From Alectoria sarmentosa (Eukaryota > Ascomycota > Lecanoromycetes > Lecanorales > Parmeliaceae), in the NCBI GenBank assembly GCA_009733775.1, contig WOGZ01000079.1, positions 1 to 64,000 on the forward strand: a DNA stretch of 64,000 nt. Reading direction: 5' to 3'. The first letter of the stretch is position 1. Each line of letters opens with the position of its first letter. Below the pieces are notes generated by a model. It searched no databases and was not told the DNA's origin. It was given only the letters and a program-made list of their open reading frames with translations. Both the position numbers and the translations under genes were made by a program. Shown in pieces: positions 1 through 12,573 of this stretch.

Positions 1-54
1 AATAAAAATAAAAATAAAAATAAAAATAAAAATAAAAATAAAAATAAAAATAAA
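1..54. repeat. (AATAAA)9 microsatellite
   Basis: Nine uninterrupted copies of the hexamer AATAAA run from the first base to position 54 and may continue to the left of the window. The tract then degenerates into A/G-rich trinucleotide-like sequence up to about 110. Confidence 0.95.
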
Positions 55-1280
55 AGTAATAATAAAAGCAAGAATAAAAGCAAAAGCAGTAGCGATGATA
101 ATAATAATTGCATTTATGAATTAAAGTTCTCGCATTATTAGTTTTTAATTTATAAAGAAAACGATTATTAAGATCACGACGACGGCGAAAAATATTTAAA
201 ATTATTATTAATATTATTAATATATTTTTCACGAACTTCGTCGATTCTCGTAATCAATTAAATAAATTTAAAAAAATTCAAAACATTTATTATAAAACGA
301 AATTAATTAAGTTAAATATTTATAATTTTATTTAATTATTATTTTAATTAATGTATACGTCTCGCTATTACGATAATATATAATTTATTATTATATTATT
401 ATAATAACAAAAAATATAAATAAAATAATAAATATAAAAAAAGATATAACATTTATTAATAATAATAATAATATTAATATTAATATTAATGTTATTATTA
501 TTAAAAAGTTAAAATGAAAATTAAACTTTAAATTTATTAACGCGATTTTCGAATAACAATAATAATAAAATTACAATAATTAATAACAATAATAACATTT
601 CGTAATAATGATAATAATATATCGTAATACAATTATAAAATGTTCGCGCTTTATTAATTAAAACAATAATATTTATAATTGCGTTATCGCGATTTTAATA
701 TATAAATATATTAACGTATTCATAAAAATTTGCGATGAGTAATTTACGTGCATTAAAATAATAAACGTTAATTTAAATTATGTTTAATTAATAATAAATA
801 ATATAAATAAATATAATAAATTCGTAAACATTTAATTATAACACGTAATTGTATTAAAATTTAAAAATTAAATCTTTTAAAAGAAAAAGTAATTATAAAA
901 GCGAAAATATTTAAAGCGTTTTAATAAAATTCGCTTAAATCGCTTATTAAATTACGTATTACGCAATTAAGATGCGTTTTTAATATATTTAATAAAAATC
1001 TTAAATATTTACAATTTCTTTTTCTTTCTTTTTCTTCTTTAATTATTAATTCATTTAATAACTTATCGATTGAAATTCGTTATTACGTTTATAAATCTCG
1101 TAATTACTTAATTACTACGTAACTTTATTAAAAAAAAACCTTACTATCTCATATTAAGTTTTCTTAATCGATTTATTTTTTAAAATTAAATATAATTTAA
1201 TTAATATCGTAATATATACGAGTTTTTCAATAAATAAATTATCGAAAATTTTATAAATATAATTATGTTAAATTCGTTTC
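55..1280. other. AT-rich RIP-degraded DNA, unassigned
   Basis: Extremely AT-rich sequence with frequent TAA/TTA and surviving CG dinucleotides, the same composition as the dead elements to its right. I could not recognise any protein domain or LTR in it. It is probably an older degraded repeat into which element G1 inserted. Confidence 0.6.
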
Positions 1281-1538
1281 TGTTAAGAGAATCGTTATGT
1301 TATTATGTTGTTAAGTTTATTATATCTATCTAATAAACGATACTTTATCAAATTCATAACTTAATAAGAAGTTGATAAATAGTTAATTCTTATAAAAAAA
1401 TCGATTAACTTACAATTACCCAAAATATGATCTTTTTGATGTATCACATTGTCGATATTATTGTGTCGTCAATTATAAACATATCGTTTATTATAAGCTT
1501 GGCAAGCACCTCATAATTAATTAATCGTATTTTTAACA
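1281..1538 (+). repeat. G1 5' LTR (258 bp)
   Basis: Starts TGTTAAGAGA and ends TTTAACA, and is a diverged match to 12311-12568. Shared landmarks include AAAATATGATCTTTTT, ATTGTGTCGTCAATTAT and ATATCGTTTATTAT. The two copies differ mainly by C/T and G/A transitions, as RIP would produce. Confidence 0.92.
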
Positions 1539-1556
1539 TTTGATAATAACACTTAT
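1539..1556 (+). promoter_or_regulatory. Candidate G1 primer-binding site
   Basis: Directly after the 5' LTR lies TTTGATAATAACACTT. The G2 LTR is followed by ATTTGATAACAACATC and the G3 LTR by TTTAATAGTAAC. If the GA/AA are RIP products of GG, all three read as a PBS of the form TGGTA-AAC- starting 2-3 nt after the LTR. This is an inference; the tRNA was not identified. Confidence 0.4.
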
Positions 1557-4179
1557 ATATAATTATTTAATCAAGTTTCTTTATTAATAATAATTGTACG
1601 ATATTAGGTTCTTCATCACTCAAATATGCTACATTATTCAAATCGACGATTTATTATTTATCGATCAATTCAGTTAATCTATCACATTAAACAATTTATT
1701 ACAAATTCTTATTAAATGATCGAGCTTTAGCATTGTTGAGATCGTCTTTTCTTAATCATTTATTTTTTCTTAATCAATTGTTGATTTCTTTTAACGATCT
1801 TTTTTTAAGTCGATAAACGTATTCTTTTATCAAGAGACAAGTATTATTTGATAAAAAGAATCGACAATTAAAATCTTCTCATTAGATTTACTCTTTTTAT
1901 CATTTTCTCTTTATAATTTAAAAAAAACATTCTCTTTTCATATATTTATCGTAAATTTTTAATCGACGCTCATTATTCAATTGCTTATGAGAAAACATTG
2001 TTAAATTGAAGTTTATTTTCGAGTTTAGCGTTATAAAAAATATTCTCATCATAATTTATCAATTTCAAAACTTTGTTAAATTTGAATTTTCATTAATTGT
2101 TTTTATTGAAAAAGAAATTCGATTTGTTATTAATTTCATTGTGAAATATATTCAACGTTCGATTAAATTCGAGTAATAAAAAACACCTTAATAAGAGAAA
2201 TTCGGGTTCGCTCATAATTGAAATCTATTTAAACATTTACGTGATCATCGAATTGAGTGATAAATAAATTCTTTTTGAAAGCTTTTATTAAAAAATTTAA
2301 TAAGAATATCGAATACGTAATTCGACATTTTAAACCATTTTCAAAGTCGAAATAAAAAAGTTATTCGAAATAAGAAAACAATTCGAAGCAAAAAAACAAT
2401 TCGAAAAAAAAAATTTATTCATTTTTTTTATCGATCTTAAAAGTGAAACAATTTATTATTTTAGAAAAATTGTCGAAAGATAACGATATTAAGTCGATAA
2501 TCGAGTAATTGATAAACATATCAAATAACGTTATTCAAAACGTCGACAATATTTAACACGTTGATAAGTTAAATTTTTCTTAATCTATTATCACATCGAA
2601 ATTAATATTATTTATTAACAATTTTTTTTTCGTTGAAAGCGATTTTATTGACCTCACGAAATCGTTATTTAATTTATTATTGATATTAAAAAAATCGCTC
2701 ATTCTCATTAATTTTTAAGATAATTTTTTATTTTATTCATCTATTGAATTGCAGTCTCTTTTAAAAGACAATTGAAGAATTTTTTAATTTACATTAAAGA
2801 ATATTAATCGTCTCGCTCGCTCTTTTCACGTTAAAAATTATTTCGATATTCGTTAAAGGTTTTTAAAAGAGATTGATTAACATAAAAGTTGACGAAAAGA
2901 TTAACTTCTATAAAGTTTAACACGATTATCATTAATTCGTTTTTATTTATAAATAAAAGTTCGATAACATCAAAGTCGACATTTATGAGTGATTAAACAC
3001 ATTTTCAATTTGATGAGATTTTTCGTATTTTCATTAAAAACGAGTTTAGAATTGCATTTGTATCGATTTAATTATAAGGTTCGTCGAGAAAACGTGAAAA
3101 ATAAGATAAATTTGACGATTTAAAATCGTTTAATAATGTTATTAATGTTATCGATAATAATGATTAATTATAATTCAATATTTAAAATCTCGAATTTTTT
3201 CACTTTGACGCTTCAGAGTCATATAATTTTAAACATATAATTTATAATTATAAAAAAATCATCTTTAAAGAGGTTTACATTTTCAATAAACGTGTTTATG
3301 ATTATACTTTGTTTATCGACGAAATTATTATTAAAGAAAATCTTTCTTTTTATTTTCGAGACTTAACATTAAATTGATATTTCGAAAAAATCGACGATTT
3401 CAAACGAAGAATCTTTAAAAATATGACATTAATCGATTTTATCGATTAATTAACATTGCGATTTAAGATAAATATAATCAAGATAATGAATAAATTGCAT
3501 ATCGAGAAATATTCTTTTAAAAACGTTATTAAGAAACGCGACCTTTAAGGATATTTATAAAACGTTTAATTATATGTCACGACATTAAATATAGATAATC
3601 GTCACGCCCATTTAATGTGAATATAACAAAATCTTGACGTCGAAATTCGATCGATAATGTTAATGTCGACGTTTATCACGATTGTGTAAACGTTTATAAA
3701 GAAATTGAAAATAAAAAGAAATTTATGAAAGATCATAAATAAGCGTCGACGAATTAATCGTTCGAGACAAATCGATAATGCACAATTTAAACAATAAAAT
3801 CAGAATTAATATAATAAATCTCGACAATAAAATCTCAATATTAATAAATCTTTTCTTTATCAAAATGAAATTAATCGCTTATAATATTAATTTTAATAAT
3901 TTAATCGATTATATTATCAATATAATAATCGTTAAAAAATATATTAATTATATTAAAATGAATATGTCAATCGAGAAGGATATTCATTTTCTTTTTTATA
4001 AAAAAAATCTCAAAATTAATTATAAATTATCGTTTTTTAAAATAGGTTATTGATAATTACGACTTTAATAATCGATGTTATTTAATCGACGAAGATTTCT
4101 TAATAATTTAATTATCTTTTTCGTTAATTAAATAATAATAAAGGCAATTCGAATTATCGAGATAATTCGAATTATCGAG

Positions 4180-4660
4180 GTGATTCAAATTATCGAGAAA
4201 ATCGTAATTCTTTCTTTCGAAAAAAAGAAGGTTTTCAATTTGATAATAATTCGAAATAACGATATTAATAAAATGTCAATTATGTTTTTTCTTAACCGAC
4301 GATCGTTTATCATAAAAATTTCCAAGATTCATATTCAAAAGACGATTATGAAACATATTAATTTGATGAATTTCAAGACGAGGAATTCGATTTTGTTTCG
4401 AATAATTTCGAATATTATGTTAATATCGATGATGAATCATTAATATTTATAAATTAATTTGAAAACGATAAAAAGAACGTTAATATCGATATTAACGCTC
4501 ATTATACGTCGACGAATTATTTTAATTTATATTTTGTGAAATTATGATTAATGAAATTCAAAACGTGTCGAAAATGCAAAGAAGATTTCTTTTCGAAAAA
4601 CAAATTATATATTTATTTCAAAGCTTATAAGAGAAAAAATAAGAATATTAATAAAATCGT
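4180..4660 (+). pseudogene. G1 gag C-terminal region with Cys/His finger remnant
   Basis: A + strand reading gives an acidic, Asp/Glu/Tyr-rich stretch (about 4360-4450). It is followed around 4551-4630 by a C-x2-C motif, then F-x-SKNKL and a Y-x3-KAYK segment. This resembles the C2H2-like finger (CRKC...NKLH-x3-K-x-C) often seen before the protease in fungal gypsy polyproteins, with His and Cys codons changed to Tyr. The frame is open only piecewise. The 5' limit of gag upstream (1560-4180) could not be set, although that interval is almost certainly gag and leader. Confidence 0.6.
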
Positions 4661-5115
4661 CTTCAACACAAAAATCGCACTTATTATTTTTATTATAAAA
4701 ATTACGATAATTTTTATTAATAATAATGAAATTATTAATAATGAGCAAAAAAAGATCGAAAAAACAACATATTTTATAAATTTCGAATGTTTTATCATTA
4801 AATTAATATCAAAAAAGATATCGAATATAAAACTCGTCTTCAGAAAATGGCATTTCATTATTTTGATAATGTTTTTTGCCTTGCGAGAAATTAAAGTCAT
4901 CATATGCGTGAATTTAAAATGTATTATATCGTTAATTAACAAAAAATTCTTAAAAGAAATTTTATTAAATGTTTTAATCAAAAAAATTAAAAAAATATCA
5001 ACATTAAAAAAATCGACACTTTTAAATATATAATTAATAATTATTGTTTTTTCGATCTATATATTTTTAACACGTTTAATAATTAATAATTAATAATTTA
5101 TATATGTAAAAAAAT

Positions 5116-5341
5116 TGTCATGGTTCCAGCCTCTCAGCCTACCTTCCCAGTCTGCCTCTCTTCAGTACGCAACCCGATTGGGCCTAGCGCGGCTTGGCAC
5201 TTAACGCCGACAGCGCACTAACGCCGGGCCTTGGCGTTCACATACTTCTTGACACCAGCATGCACTTGTAACATAGCATAGTTAATATTCCATTCAAATC
5301 ACATACAAGTGCTATTCAAGTTCAATGTGCAGTCTCTAACA
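5116..5341. mobile_element. Solo LTR, not RIP-mutated, inside G1
   Basis: A 226-bp GC-normal block starting TGTCATGG and ending CTCTAACA sits in otherwise 20-25% GC sequence. It is flanked on both sides by AAAAT (5111-5115 and 5342-5346), a perfect 5-bp target-site duplication. TG...CA ends, length and TSD fit an LTR, and no internal region is present, so it is a solo LTR. It interrupts the G1 polyprotein between gag and protease. Its sequence does not match the G1, G2, G3 or copia LTRs in this window. Orientation is assumed from the TG start, but a TG...CA element can be read either way. Confidence 0.88.
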
Positions 5342-5346
5342 AAAAT

Positions 5347-5890
5347 GCATATTGTCGATGATTTCAAAGCAAAAATGTTTTTGAGAATGAATATTTTAAG
5401 TTTAAAACGTATAAACATTGACGTTAACGAGAAGAAGTTATTAATTAAAAATTATAATGATTTGATAATGAACATTCAGATTAAGATTAAAGATAATATT
5501 AACATATGATAAATAATACGCAATCAAAAGAGAATTGCGATTTTTTTTAAATCGATAATAAAAATATTTGTCGAATTATGTATCTCAACGCTTTTATTAA
5601 ATAAAGATTATTTATTTAAATTTAATTATGCGAGAGTTTATGCTTATATAATGAACGTCGAAATTTCTTTCATTTATATTAAAAATGATATTAATATTGT
5701 TAAAATCGTATCTCGATATTTCAATTTAAGTATTATTATTAAATATAATGTCGATTTATGTTTTATTATTTATTTAAACAATTATGATTTAATGACGAAA
5801 AGTCGAAAGTTGAGAATTAACGCGTTAAAAAATAATTTCGATATCAAAATAAATAATAATATCTTAATGTGTGATATCGAGAAATAAATT
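5347..5890 (+). pseudogene. G1 protease / protease-RT linker remnant
   Basis: Two open pieces (5309-5509 and 5651-5887) read as IVDDFKAKMFLRMNIL, then RINIDVNEKKLLI, NIQIKIKDN and, after an interruption, ISFIYIKNDINIVKIVSRYFNL. This is the layout of the fungal gypsy retropepsin C-terminal part and linker (VxDxxAxMLxGxDxLxPERINIDxxxKxxxIxSC). Gly codons have become Arg/Asn and stops separate the pieces. The upstream DTGA active site was presumably near the solo-LTR insertion and is not visible. Confidence 0.65.
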
Positions 5891-6099
5891 GTTAATTTGA
5901 AGATCTTAATAATCGAATATATCGACATTTAAAAAAATATCAATGAAATTATAAACGTCTTAAAAAATGATTTTATGAGAATTAATTTAAACATTAATTG
6001 AAATTTTATATCGACTTTCAAATTCGTTTAAAAAATTTATTTGTTTAACGCGATAAATAAAAAGACAATTAATAAGAAATTCGATAAATTATACGTATA

Positions 6100-6960
6100 A
6101 AATAAAATGAAATGAATAACGAAATTTATTCCTTTTTTTTAATTTATATTTATGATTTAAAAAACGATATTCGAAGGGTCGAAAAAGTTATTAAAAAGGA
6201 AATTAAAAGTAATTGTAAATATTCGTAAATTTAATTGAATTATTATTATGAATTTTTATTCATTATTATTATAAGACGATGTGATTAATTTATTATAAAA
6301 TATGAAATATATTAATATTCTCGATGATCTGTTTTTCTTTTTTCAATTTAACGTTTAATTCGAAAATTGATATAAATAAATAATCGCTTTTCATCGAGAA
6401 TTCGAATATTTTAAGGTCGTTATAATAAGTTTTAAGGGTTTATTATTATATGTATAACGTATTATAAATAAAAAATTGAGACTTTTCAAAAATTTCGTTA
6501 AAGTTTATATTAACGATTTGATAGCATTTTCAAAAAACTTCGAATTATATATTAAACATTTTCATAAATTCTTTTAATTATTAAAAAAATTGAAAATTAT
6601 CATTAATTCAAAAAAAACATTTTTGAATTATTTAAACATTATTTTTCTCGAATAAAAAATCGATATTTTCGAATTATTTATGACAAAAAAACGAATTGAA
6701 ATTTTAACGAATATTAAGTTTTTTATCGATTTCAAAATTTTAAAACATTATTTCGAATTGACGAAATAAATGAGGATTAAAATTGCGTATTATGCGTAAA
6801 AGATGAAATCTTTTTAATGAAAAAAGACCTTTTTATTAAAAAGGTCGTTTATCGTTGAAAAACAAAAATGATGAAAATTTATTAAGAGAACCTTTATCGA
6901 TAAAAGACAATTATTGTTTAACTCTTTTCGCTTGTTATAAGATTTTTTTTTTCGTTGAAC
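6100..6960 (+). pseudogene. G1 reverse transcriptase remnant
   Basis: The + strand reading contains FFFQFNV (family FFYQWRV), then ISFKGLLLYVQR (family MGYKNSPAYVQR), and FVKVYINDLIAFSKNFE followed by IKHFHKFF and KKTFLNYLNIIFLE. This is the Ty3/gypsy palm and thumb order. The catalytic box is Tyr-Ile-Asn-Asp at 6506-6517 instead of YxDD, a GAC to AAC change. Several in-frame stops confirm it is dead. RNase H and the integrase core should lie at about 6960-8500 but I could not assign them confidently. Confidence 0.75.
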
Positions 6961-8559
6961 TTTTTAATACATTTTAATCGAGAATGGTGAATTTATGTTA
7001 ATATCGATATTTTTAAAAAACGCGATTTCGACGTTTATGTGTATCATATTAAAAATAATTTTGAGAATAATGATTTTTTTAAAAGCGATATCATGTTAAT
7101 ATTATTTCTTTTTAAATCGTTAAATGACGTTAAATCTCATTATTGATTAATAGAATTAAAAATTATCGAATTAATTTGAATAATTCGCAAAATTAGACAT
7201 TATATTAACAATTCGTCATATATCATAATCGTATATACGAATTATTCAATAACAATTAACATTATCAAGCAAATTAATTTAATATCATTTTCGATAAATA
7301 AATTGAATTTACGCTTGATAAAGACATTATAATATTTATTATAATTTAAATTTGATATTTATTATAAATTTAATAAATAATACGTGATATCGAATGCTCT
7401 TTTTAAATTTATAAGTGAATTGATATTCGAAAAAGATATATTAATTTCGAAAAAAAGCATTTTTGACGAGATATTTATCTTTAACGAATTTTTAATAAAA
7501 ATGTTAAAAAAATTCAAAATGAGAATTCAAATTTTTTATATTAAAAATAAAAAATGAATTAAAATATGAAAGATGTTAAAAGATGAGAATTTAATTTTTG
7601 ACATTTAATTTCATCTCGTCGACGATTTATTATATTTCACGAATTTTTTTGATAAAATGCGACTTTGTTTATTTAAAAAGTTTGAAAAGAAGATTTTTTA
7701 ATAAGCACATAATAAAAATGCACATATCGAATTTAATAAAATGTATAAAATAATCACGAATAGTTATTTTTTTAGAAAATTTATTTATCGATTTCATTAT
7801 TATATTTATTATTATTATAAATGTAACATTAATTAAATAAAACGTTATGCGAAGTATAATTCACTCATTTTTATAATCGAGCCGTTAATATCGCATTATA
7901 CAATTATCGTTGATTTTATATTAACATTATCAAAAATAATAATAAAAATGAATATTGTTATATTAATAATCTATAAGTTTTTTAAAAAAATTATTTTTAT
8001 TTTTAATAAAGACATCTTTTCAGCGAAGGATTAAATCGAAGTCTTTTTAAATGAAATTGTTAATTGAAATTTATCGATAACATTTATTTTTGATTATAAC
8101 AAAAAATTCATATTCGCTTTTTGAAAATTTATTTTCAAGAAATTAAACGTTAACTTTTTAATTAATATTATATATTATTCACAAATCGATAATTAATCAA
8201 AAAAAATTAGTTAAATAATCGAAATTGTTTTGCGTTATTAATTGATGAACAACTTTATCGTCGATTAAATAAAATATTTATCACATTTATGTGATATATT
8301 TAATAATTTATTAAACTCGATTATAAAATTAAATGCAAATGAAATCGTTTATAATTATCGTTTTCACGATATTTTTTTATTATTAACTTTAAATCAAATT
8401 CGAGATAACGAGTTTTTATTAAAATGATTTATTAATATTAAAAACGTCGAAGAAGCAATCGCCTAAATCAACGTTAAAACGAAAATTATTTATAATGTTT
8501 ATTATCGATCAATTTTTTTAACGAAAATAAAGAGGTTTTTTTGAAGCTTCATCATAAAT

Positions 8560-8970
8560 ATAATTTATTTAAAAATTTTAATTTTAAATTTATTAATCAA
8601 AAAATAAACTCGTTTAAGGTTTTTCAAAAAATTAACAATTTGATATATAAAATAAACGTATCGATTTATTAATAAATTTATTTCATTATATTAATTACGC
8701 AACTCGAATTAACGTTTAAAAAAAAGATTTATATAATTATTTTATTCGATTTAATCATTTATCAACGATTGTCAAATTTAATGAGAAATGATATAAATAT
8801 ATCGTAAAAAAGTTAATTAATAAATGTCAGCGTCGTTACGAAATGGGGAAGTCGATAATTAAATATTTCATATAATAATTAAAATGAAAATTAAAATTCG
8901 ATTAATGATACGAAAATGACTTATTGAGAAATATAAAAAATTTAATTAACGAATATGAAAAGATTCACAT
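8560..8970 (+). pseudogene. G1 integrase C-terminus and chromodomain remnant
   Basis: The reading shows YKINV-IY*-IYFIILITQLE (family IHPVISVAQLEP), about 20 residues of linker, then a stretch resembling a chromodomain (Lys/Arg-rich RGR-Y segment, KY-I hydrophobic core, and a terminal acidic NLxNEYEK-like helix near 8945). This order marks G1 as a chromovirus-like gypsy element and gives the approximate 3' end of pol. Stops interrupt every frame. Confidence 0.55.
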
Positions 8971-8974
8971 ATTC

Positions 8975-11900
8975 GAACAGCAAATTCCAAAATGTGATTA
9001 ATTAAAGAAAAATGTCAAATTTGTAATCGTCTCAATTAATATGTTTTCGTAATAACGTATAAGATGTGATAAATTCAAAAAAATCGTTAATGCTTTTAAT
9101 GTTAATTATGATAATTCTTAATCGTGATTAATATACTCATTTATGCAAAATGAAAACATTAAATTGTCGTTTTAAAACGTTAAAATAAATGTTTATTATT
9201 TGATTATGAGTATGTTTATTGAAGATGAATTTATAATTAATTAACGCGATAAACAATCGTATTAAAACGAAAATAAGATTTAACGCGAGGTTTTATGTTA
9301 TTAATTCATTTTTTTAATATCAAATATTTCGTAATTGTTATTCACTTTATTATTTTTGTTTAACGATTATTTTGTTTATTAATTCAATCACGATAAATTT
9401 TATTAATATTAATAAAAAGTTAATTAAATCGAAAAAACAAAAAGAATAATTATTTATTATATAATTTATCAAAAAAATTATCAAATTAATGATTATTTTG
9501 ATCGATAATATTCGAAATATAATGAATAATGATATCATTTTAAAATTAACGTCGAAAAAACATTTAATAATGAGTGAGAAAAGATATTGAGCGTGAAAAT
9601 TAAAGAATTAAAATTATCATAAAAAAACATACGTATAATTGTAAGATTTTATTCTCATCGATTTAAAAAAAAAATTATTTCATTAATATTGAATTAATTC
9701 ATAAAGAAATTTAAATTCAAAAATATAAAGAATTATCTCTTCGTCGAGACATTATTATTTAATTTTTTTATTTATAAAATAATAAAGACGTAAGTCTCGC
9801 AACGAGAAAAAAATAAACGATAATTAAAAGTCTTTTAAATAATTAAATATATCATCATAAATAAAATAAATATGAGTTTGATAATAAACGAATTTGAACG
9901 CGATGAGAACAAAAACATTGTGTATATACAATTATATCGTTTATATAACGATAAGAAAATTGAACGAGTGAAATCAATTAATTCGAATCTTTAAAAGATC
10001 GAGAAAAAAAAAATTCTATAAATTTAAAAAAAAAAAAATTTGTTTCATTTACGAAAAGAAAATATTCTATTATTTATACACAATGAATAACGATTTATAT
10101 ATATCGTTATTTTTATAGTTTGCGTTAACAAAGTAAATTTTTATCAAACGTTTTAATTCAATCGTTAATCAAATGAACGAATCTTTAAATCGCTTATCGT
10201 TATTATCGATTTTGATATTTTTTAATAAATTTTCGATTTCAATTATCTTTATCGAGTCGATTTTTATCTTATTATTAATTAAGAAAAAATTTCGCTTTAT
10301 CGATAAAATCGCGTTAATAATTGCGATAAAAAATATATCGAATATTATACAAAAATTAAAAGATTTGCGAGATTAATTTAAATCATTTTCATTAAAAATT
10401 ATATCGTTAAAGTTTACGATTTTGACAAAGCAATTATTTAAAATAGCGTTAATAAATATTCAAATTAAAATTAAAGATAAATTAACGTTTTTGATGAAAA
10501 AGACGAGAAAAACGAAGATAATAATTAATGTTATTATTTTTTCAATAATTAAATATATCGAATTTAACGATGTGATAACATAAAAATTGATTATTATTAA
10601 TAAACATATTTACATAATTTTAAATTAAAACGTTAATTTGAATAAATTATCAAATGAAATATAATTATAAATTTATAAAGATAAATTCGAGATTTTTAAA
10701 AATGTTTTGCGAGCATATATAAAAATAATCAATAATGCTATAATTGAAGATGCGAATAATGATAATATTATTAAAAATTAAATTATCGAAATCCTCGTCA
10801 AAAAAAACTTTTTAATTTATCGAAAAAGTTTAAATTTAATTTTTATTTCGTATATTGATATATTATATTATAATTTTTCGCGAATTTAAATGTTGAGAAT
10901 AATTAAATAAAGGCGATTTATGTTAAATATAAAAAAATCGACTTTATTAAAAAAAATCAAATTAAGGTTTATAAAAAAAAAATGTTTAATAATGAGATTA
11001 AAGTCGAATTTTAAAAATTTCACGTTTATTATAAATTTGATAAAGCATTCGTAATTAATATAATCGAAATCAAAAAATTATACGCGTTTATAATAAATCT
11101 TGATTGATAAAATAATGTTTTATATACGTCGATGAAATATAAACGTATAATCGACGTTGATAAACAGATTAATTTAAATGTGAATTGATATAATAAGGTT
11201 AATTACGCATTATTAAAGCGTGTTGAACGATTTTATCAATTAACGTTAAAAATGAAAAAGAATAACGCGGCAATTGAGCGACGTTATGAATTTAACGTTA
11301 TATTATATCGCTCGATAATCGAAAAACGTATTAACATTATCGATAATAATGAAAATAATAACGACGATAATCAAAAAATATATAAATTTAATTTTTAAAA
11401 AAGAAAAAATAAGGCTGAAAATAATTTACGCAAATAATTTATATATTCGCTTAAAAGAAAAATCGTCAAAACGAATATTCGCGTTGAAATAAATATCGTT
11501 ATTAAATCGATCGCCGCATTCGATATAAAAATTACTTTTAAACGACGTAAGATTTTAAAGAAAGACGACGCGAAGGTCATAGCGAGATATAATGATAAAG
11601 TTAATTCAATCGATTCAAAATTATATATCGATTTAATTTATTATATCATCGATTCAATTTCATCTCGTCGACGACCTATTTTCGAATTTTCATTTAACTT
11701 TTATTTTGAAAATAAATCTCTTTTTGAGTTAAAGTTTTTAATCTTTAATCGAATAGATTAAATTAATTAAGTTGAATTCGATTAAGAGTATAAATATTCA
11801 ATAAAGAAGTTTTTCTTAACGCTCGATATTATTGTTAATAAATTAAAATATGATCGCTTATTACGTCGTTACGAATAATTAAAAATTATTAAGCTATCAA

Positions 11901-12310
11901 ACTCATTACGTAATTATTCATTTACGTTTACGTTTACGTTTATAAGTTATAAACGTAAACTTAATCAAATAAAGATCGTTGAATAATTTGAAATTATCAA
12001 ATTATCAAGCTCATTGCGTCGTTATTCGTTTACGCTTACGTTATTAATAAACGTCGATATAAATAATAACATAAAAAACGTCTTTGATTTCGAATTTTAA
12101 AAAACCACGAACGTTAATAAATTAATGATCTTTGATGAAATTATCTGAGAATTATCAAATAAAAGACTTCGAATATGATTAAACACGTAAACATTATAAA
12201 AATAACAAATAATTATTAAAACACGCAAGCATTATAAGAGTAATAAGTAATTATCGTTTTTCGTTAAAAAGCATTATAAGAATATAATGCATTGTTTATT
12301 ATTCGTTAAT
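8975..12310 (+). other. G1 3' region of about 3.3 kb with cryptic coding character
   Basis: Between the end of pol and the 3' LTR lies far more sequence than a gypsy 3' UTR needs. On the + strand, two stretches (about 10080-10830 and 11000-11920) read with few stops and with amino-acid rather than random texture. The first contains a Ser/Ile/Leu-rich piece that opens MNESLNRLSLLSIL (10173-10376). The second includes KRVERFYQLTLKMKKNNAA, ERRYEFNVILYRSIIEKRIN and FKRRKILKKDDAKVIARYN. I do not recognise the protein. It could be an additional gag-like ORF, a captured gene, or an older inserted element. Confidence 0.45.
11932..11960. repeat. Perfect 14-bp inverted repeat with 1-nt spacer
   Basis: GTTTACGTTTATAA is followed by a single G and then by its exact reverse complement TTATAAACGTAAAC. 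The left arm continues outward as a TTTACG hexamer array. The surrounding 11870-12060 is also an imperfect direct repeat with an offset of about 106 bp (motif AATAATT-GAAATTATC...CTCATT-CGT). Confidence 0.8.
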
Positions 12311-12568
12311 TATTAAGAGAATCGTTATATTGTTATATTATCAAGCTTATTATATTTATTTAATAAACGATATTTTATCAAGTTTATAATTTAACAAAAA
12401 GTTGATAAATAGTTAATTTTTATAAAAGAATCGATCAACTTATAACCACCCAAAATATGATCTTTTTAATATATCATATTGTCGACACTATTGTGTCGTC
12501 AATTATGAGTATATCGTTTATTATGAACTTAACAAGCATCTCATAATCAATTAACCGTATTTTCAACA
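12311..12568 (+). repeat. G1 3' LTR (258 bp)
   Basis: Same length as the 5' copy. It starts TATTAAGAGA (the terminal TG has become TA) and ends TTTTCAACA. The 5 bp after it, GTTTT, match the left flank GTTTC apart from one C to T transition. No convincing polypurine tract precedes it. Confidence 0.92.
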
Positions 12569-12573
12569 GTTTT

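Larger units (their letters stand above)
1281..12568 (+). mobile_element. G1: complete RIP-degraded Ty3/gypsy LTR retrotransposon
   Basis: Two direct repeats of identical length (258 bp, 1281-1538 and 12311-12568) bound about 11.3 kb. The 5 bp outside them are GTTTC on the left and GTTTT on the right, a target-site duplication with one C to T change. Read on the + strand through many stop codons, the interior shows gag with a zinc-finger remnant, protease, reverse transcriptase and integrase plus chromodomain in gypsy order. A 226-bp solo LTR interrupts it at 5116-5341. About 3.3 kb between the end of pol and the 3' LTR is unexplained. All coding parts are dead: stops in every frame and a mutated RT catalytic box. 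Confidence 0.9.

Noticed and set aside
4625..4981. 118-codon minus-strand frame in G1 with hydrophobic segments
   Set aside because: Antisense to the gag region of G1. AT-rich DNA reads as Ile/Leu/Phe-rich pseudo-membrane protein by chance.
11932..11960. Intrinsic transcription terminator
   Set aside because: The host is a fungus; hairpin-plus-T terminators are bacterial, and the arms are AT-rich.
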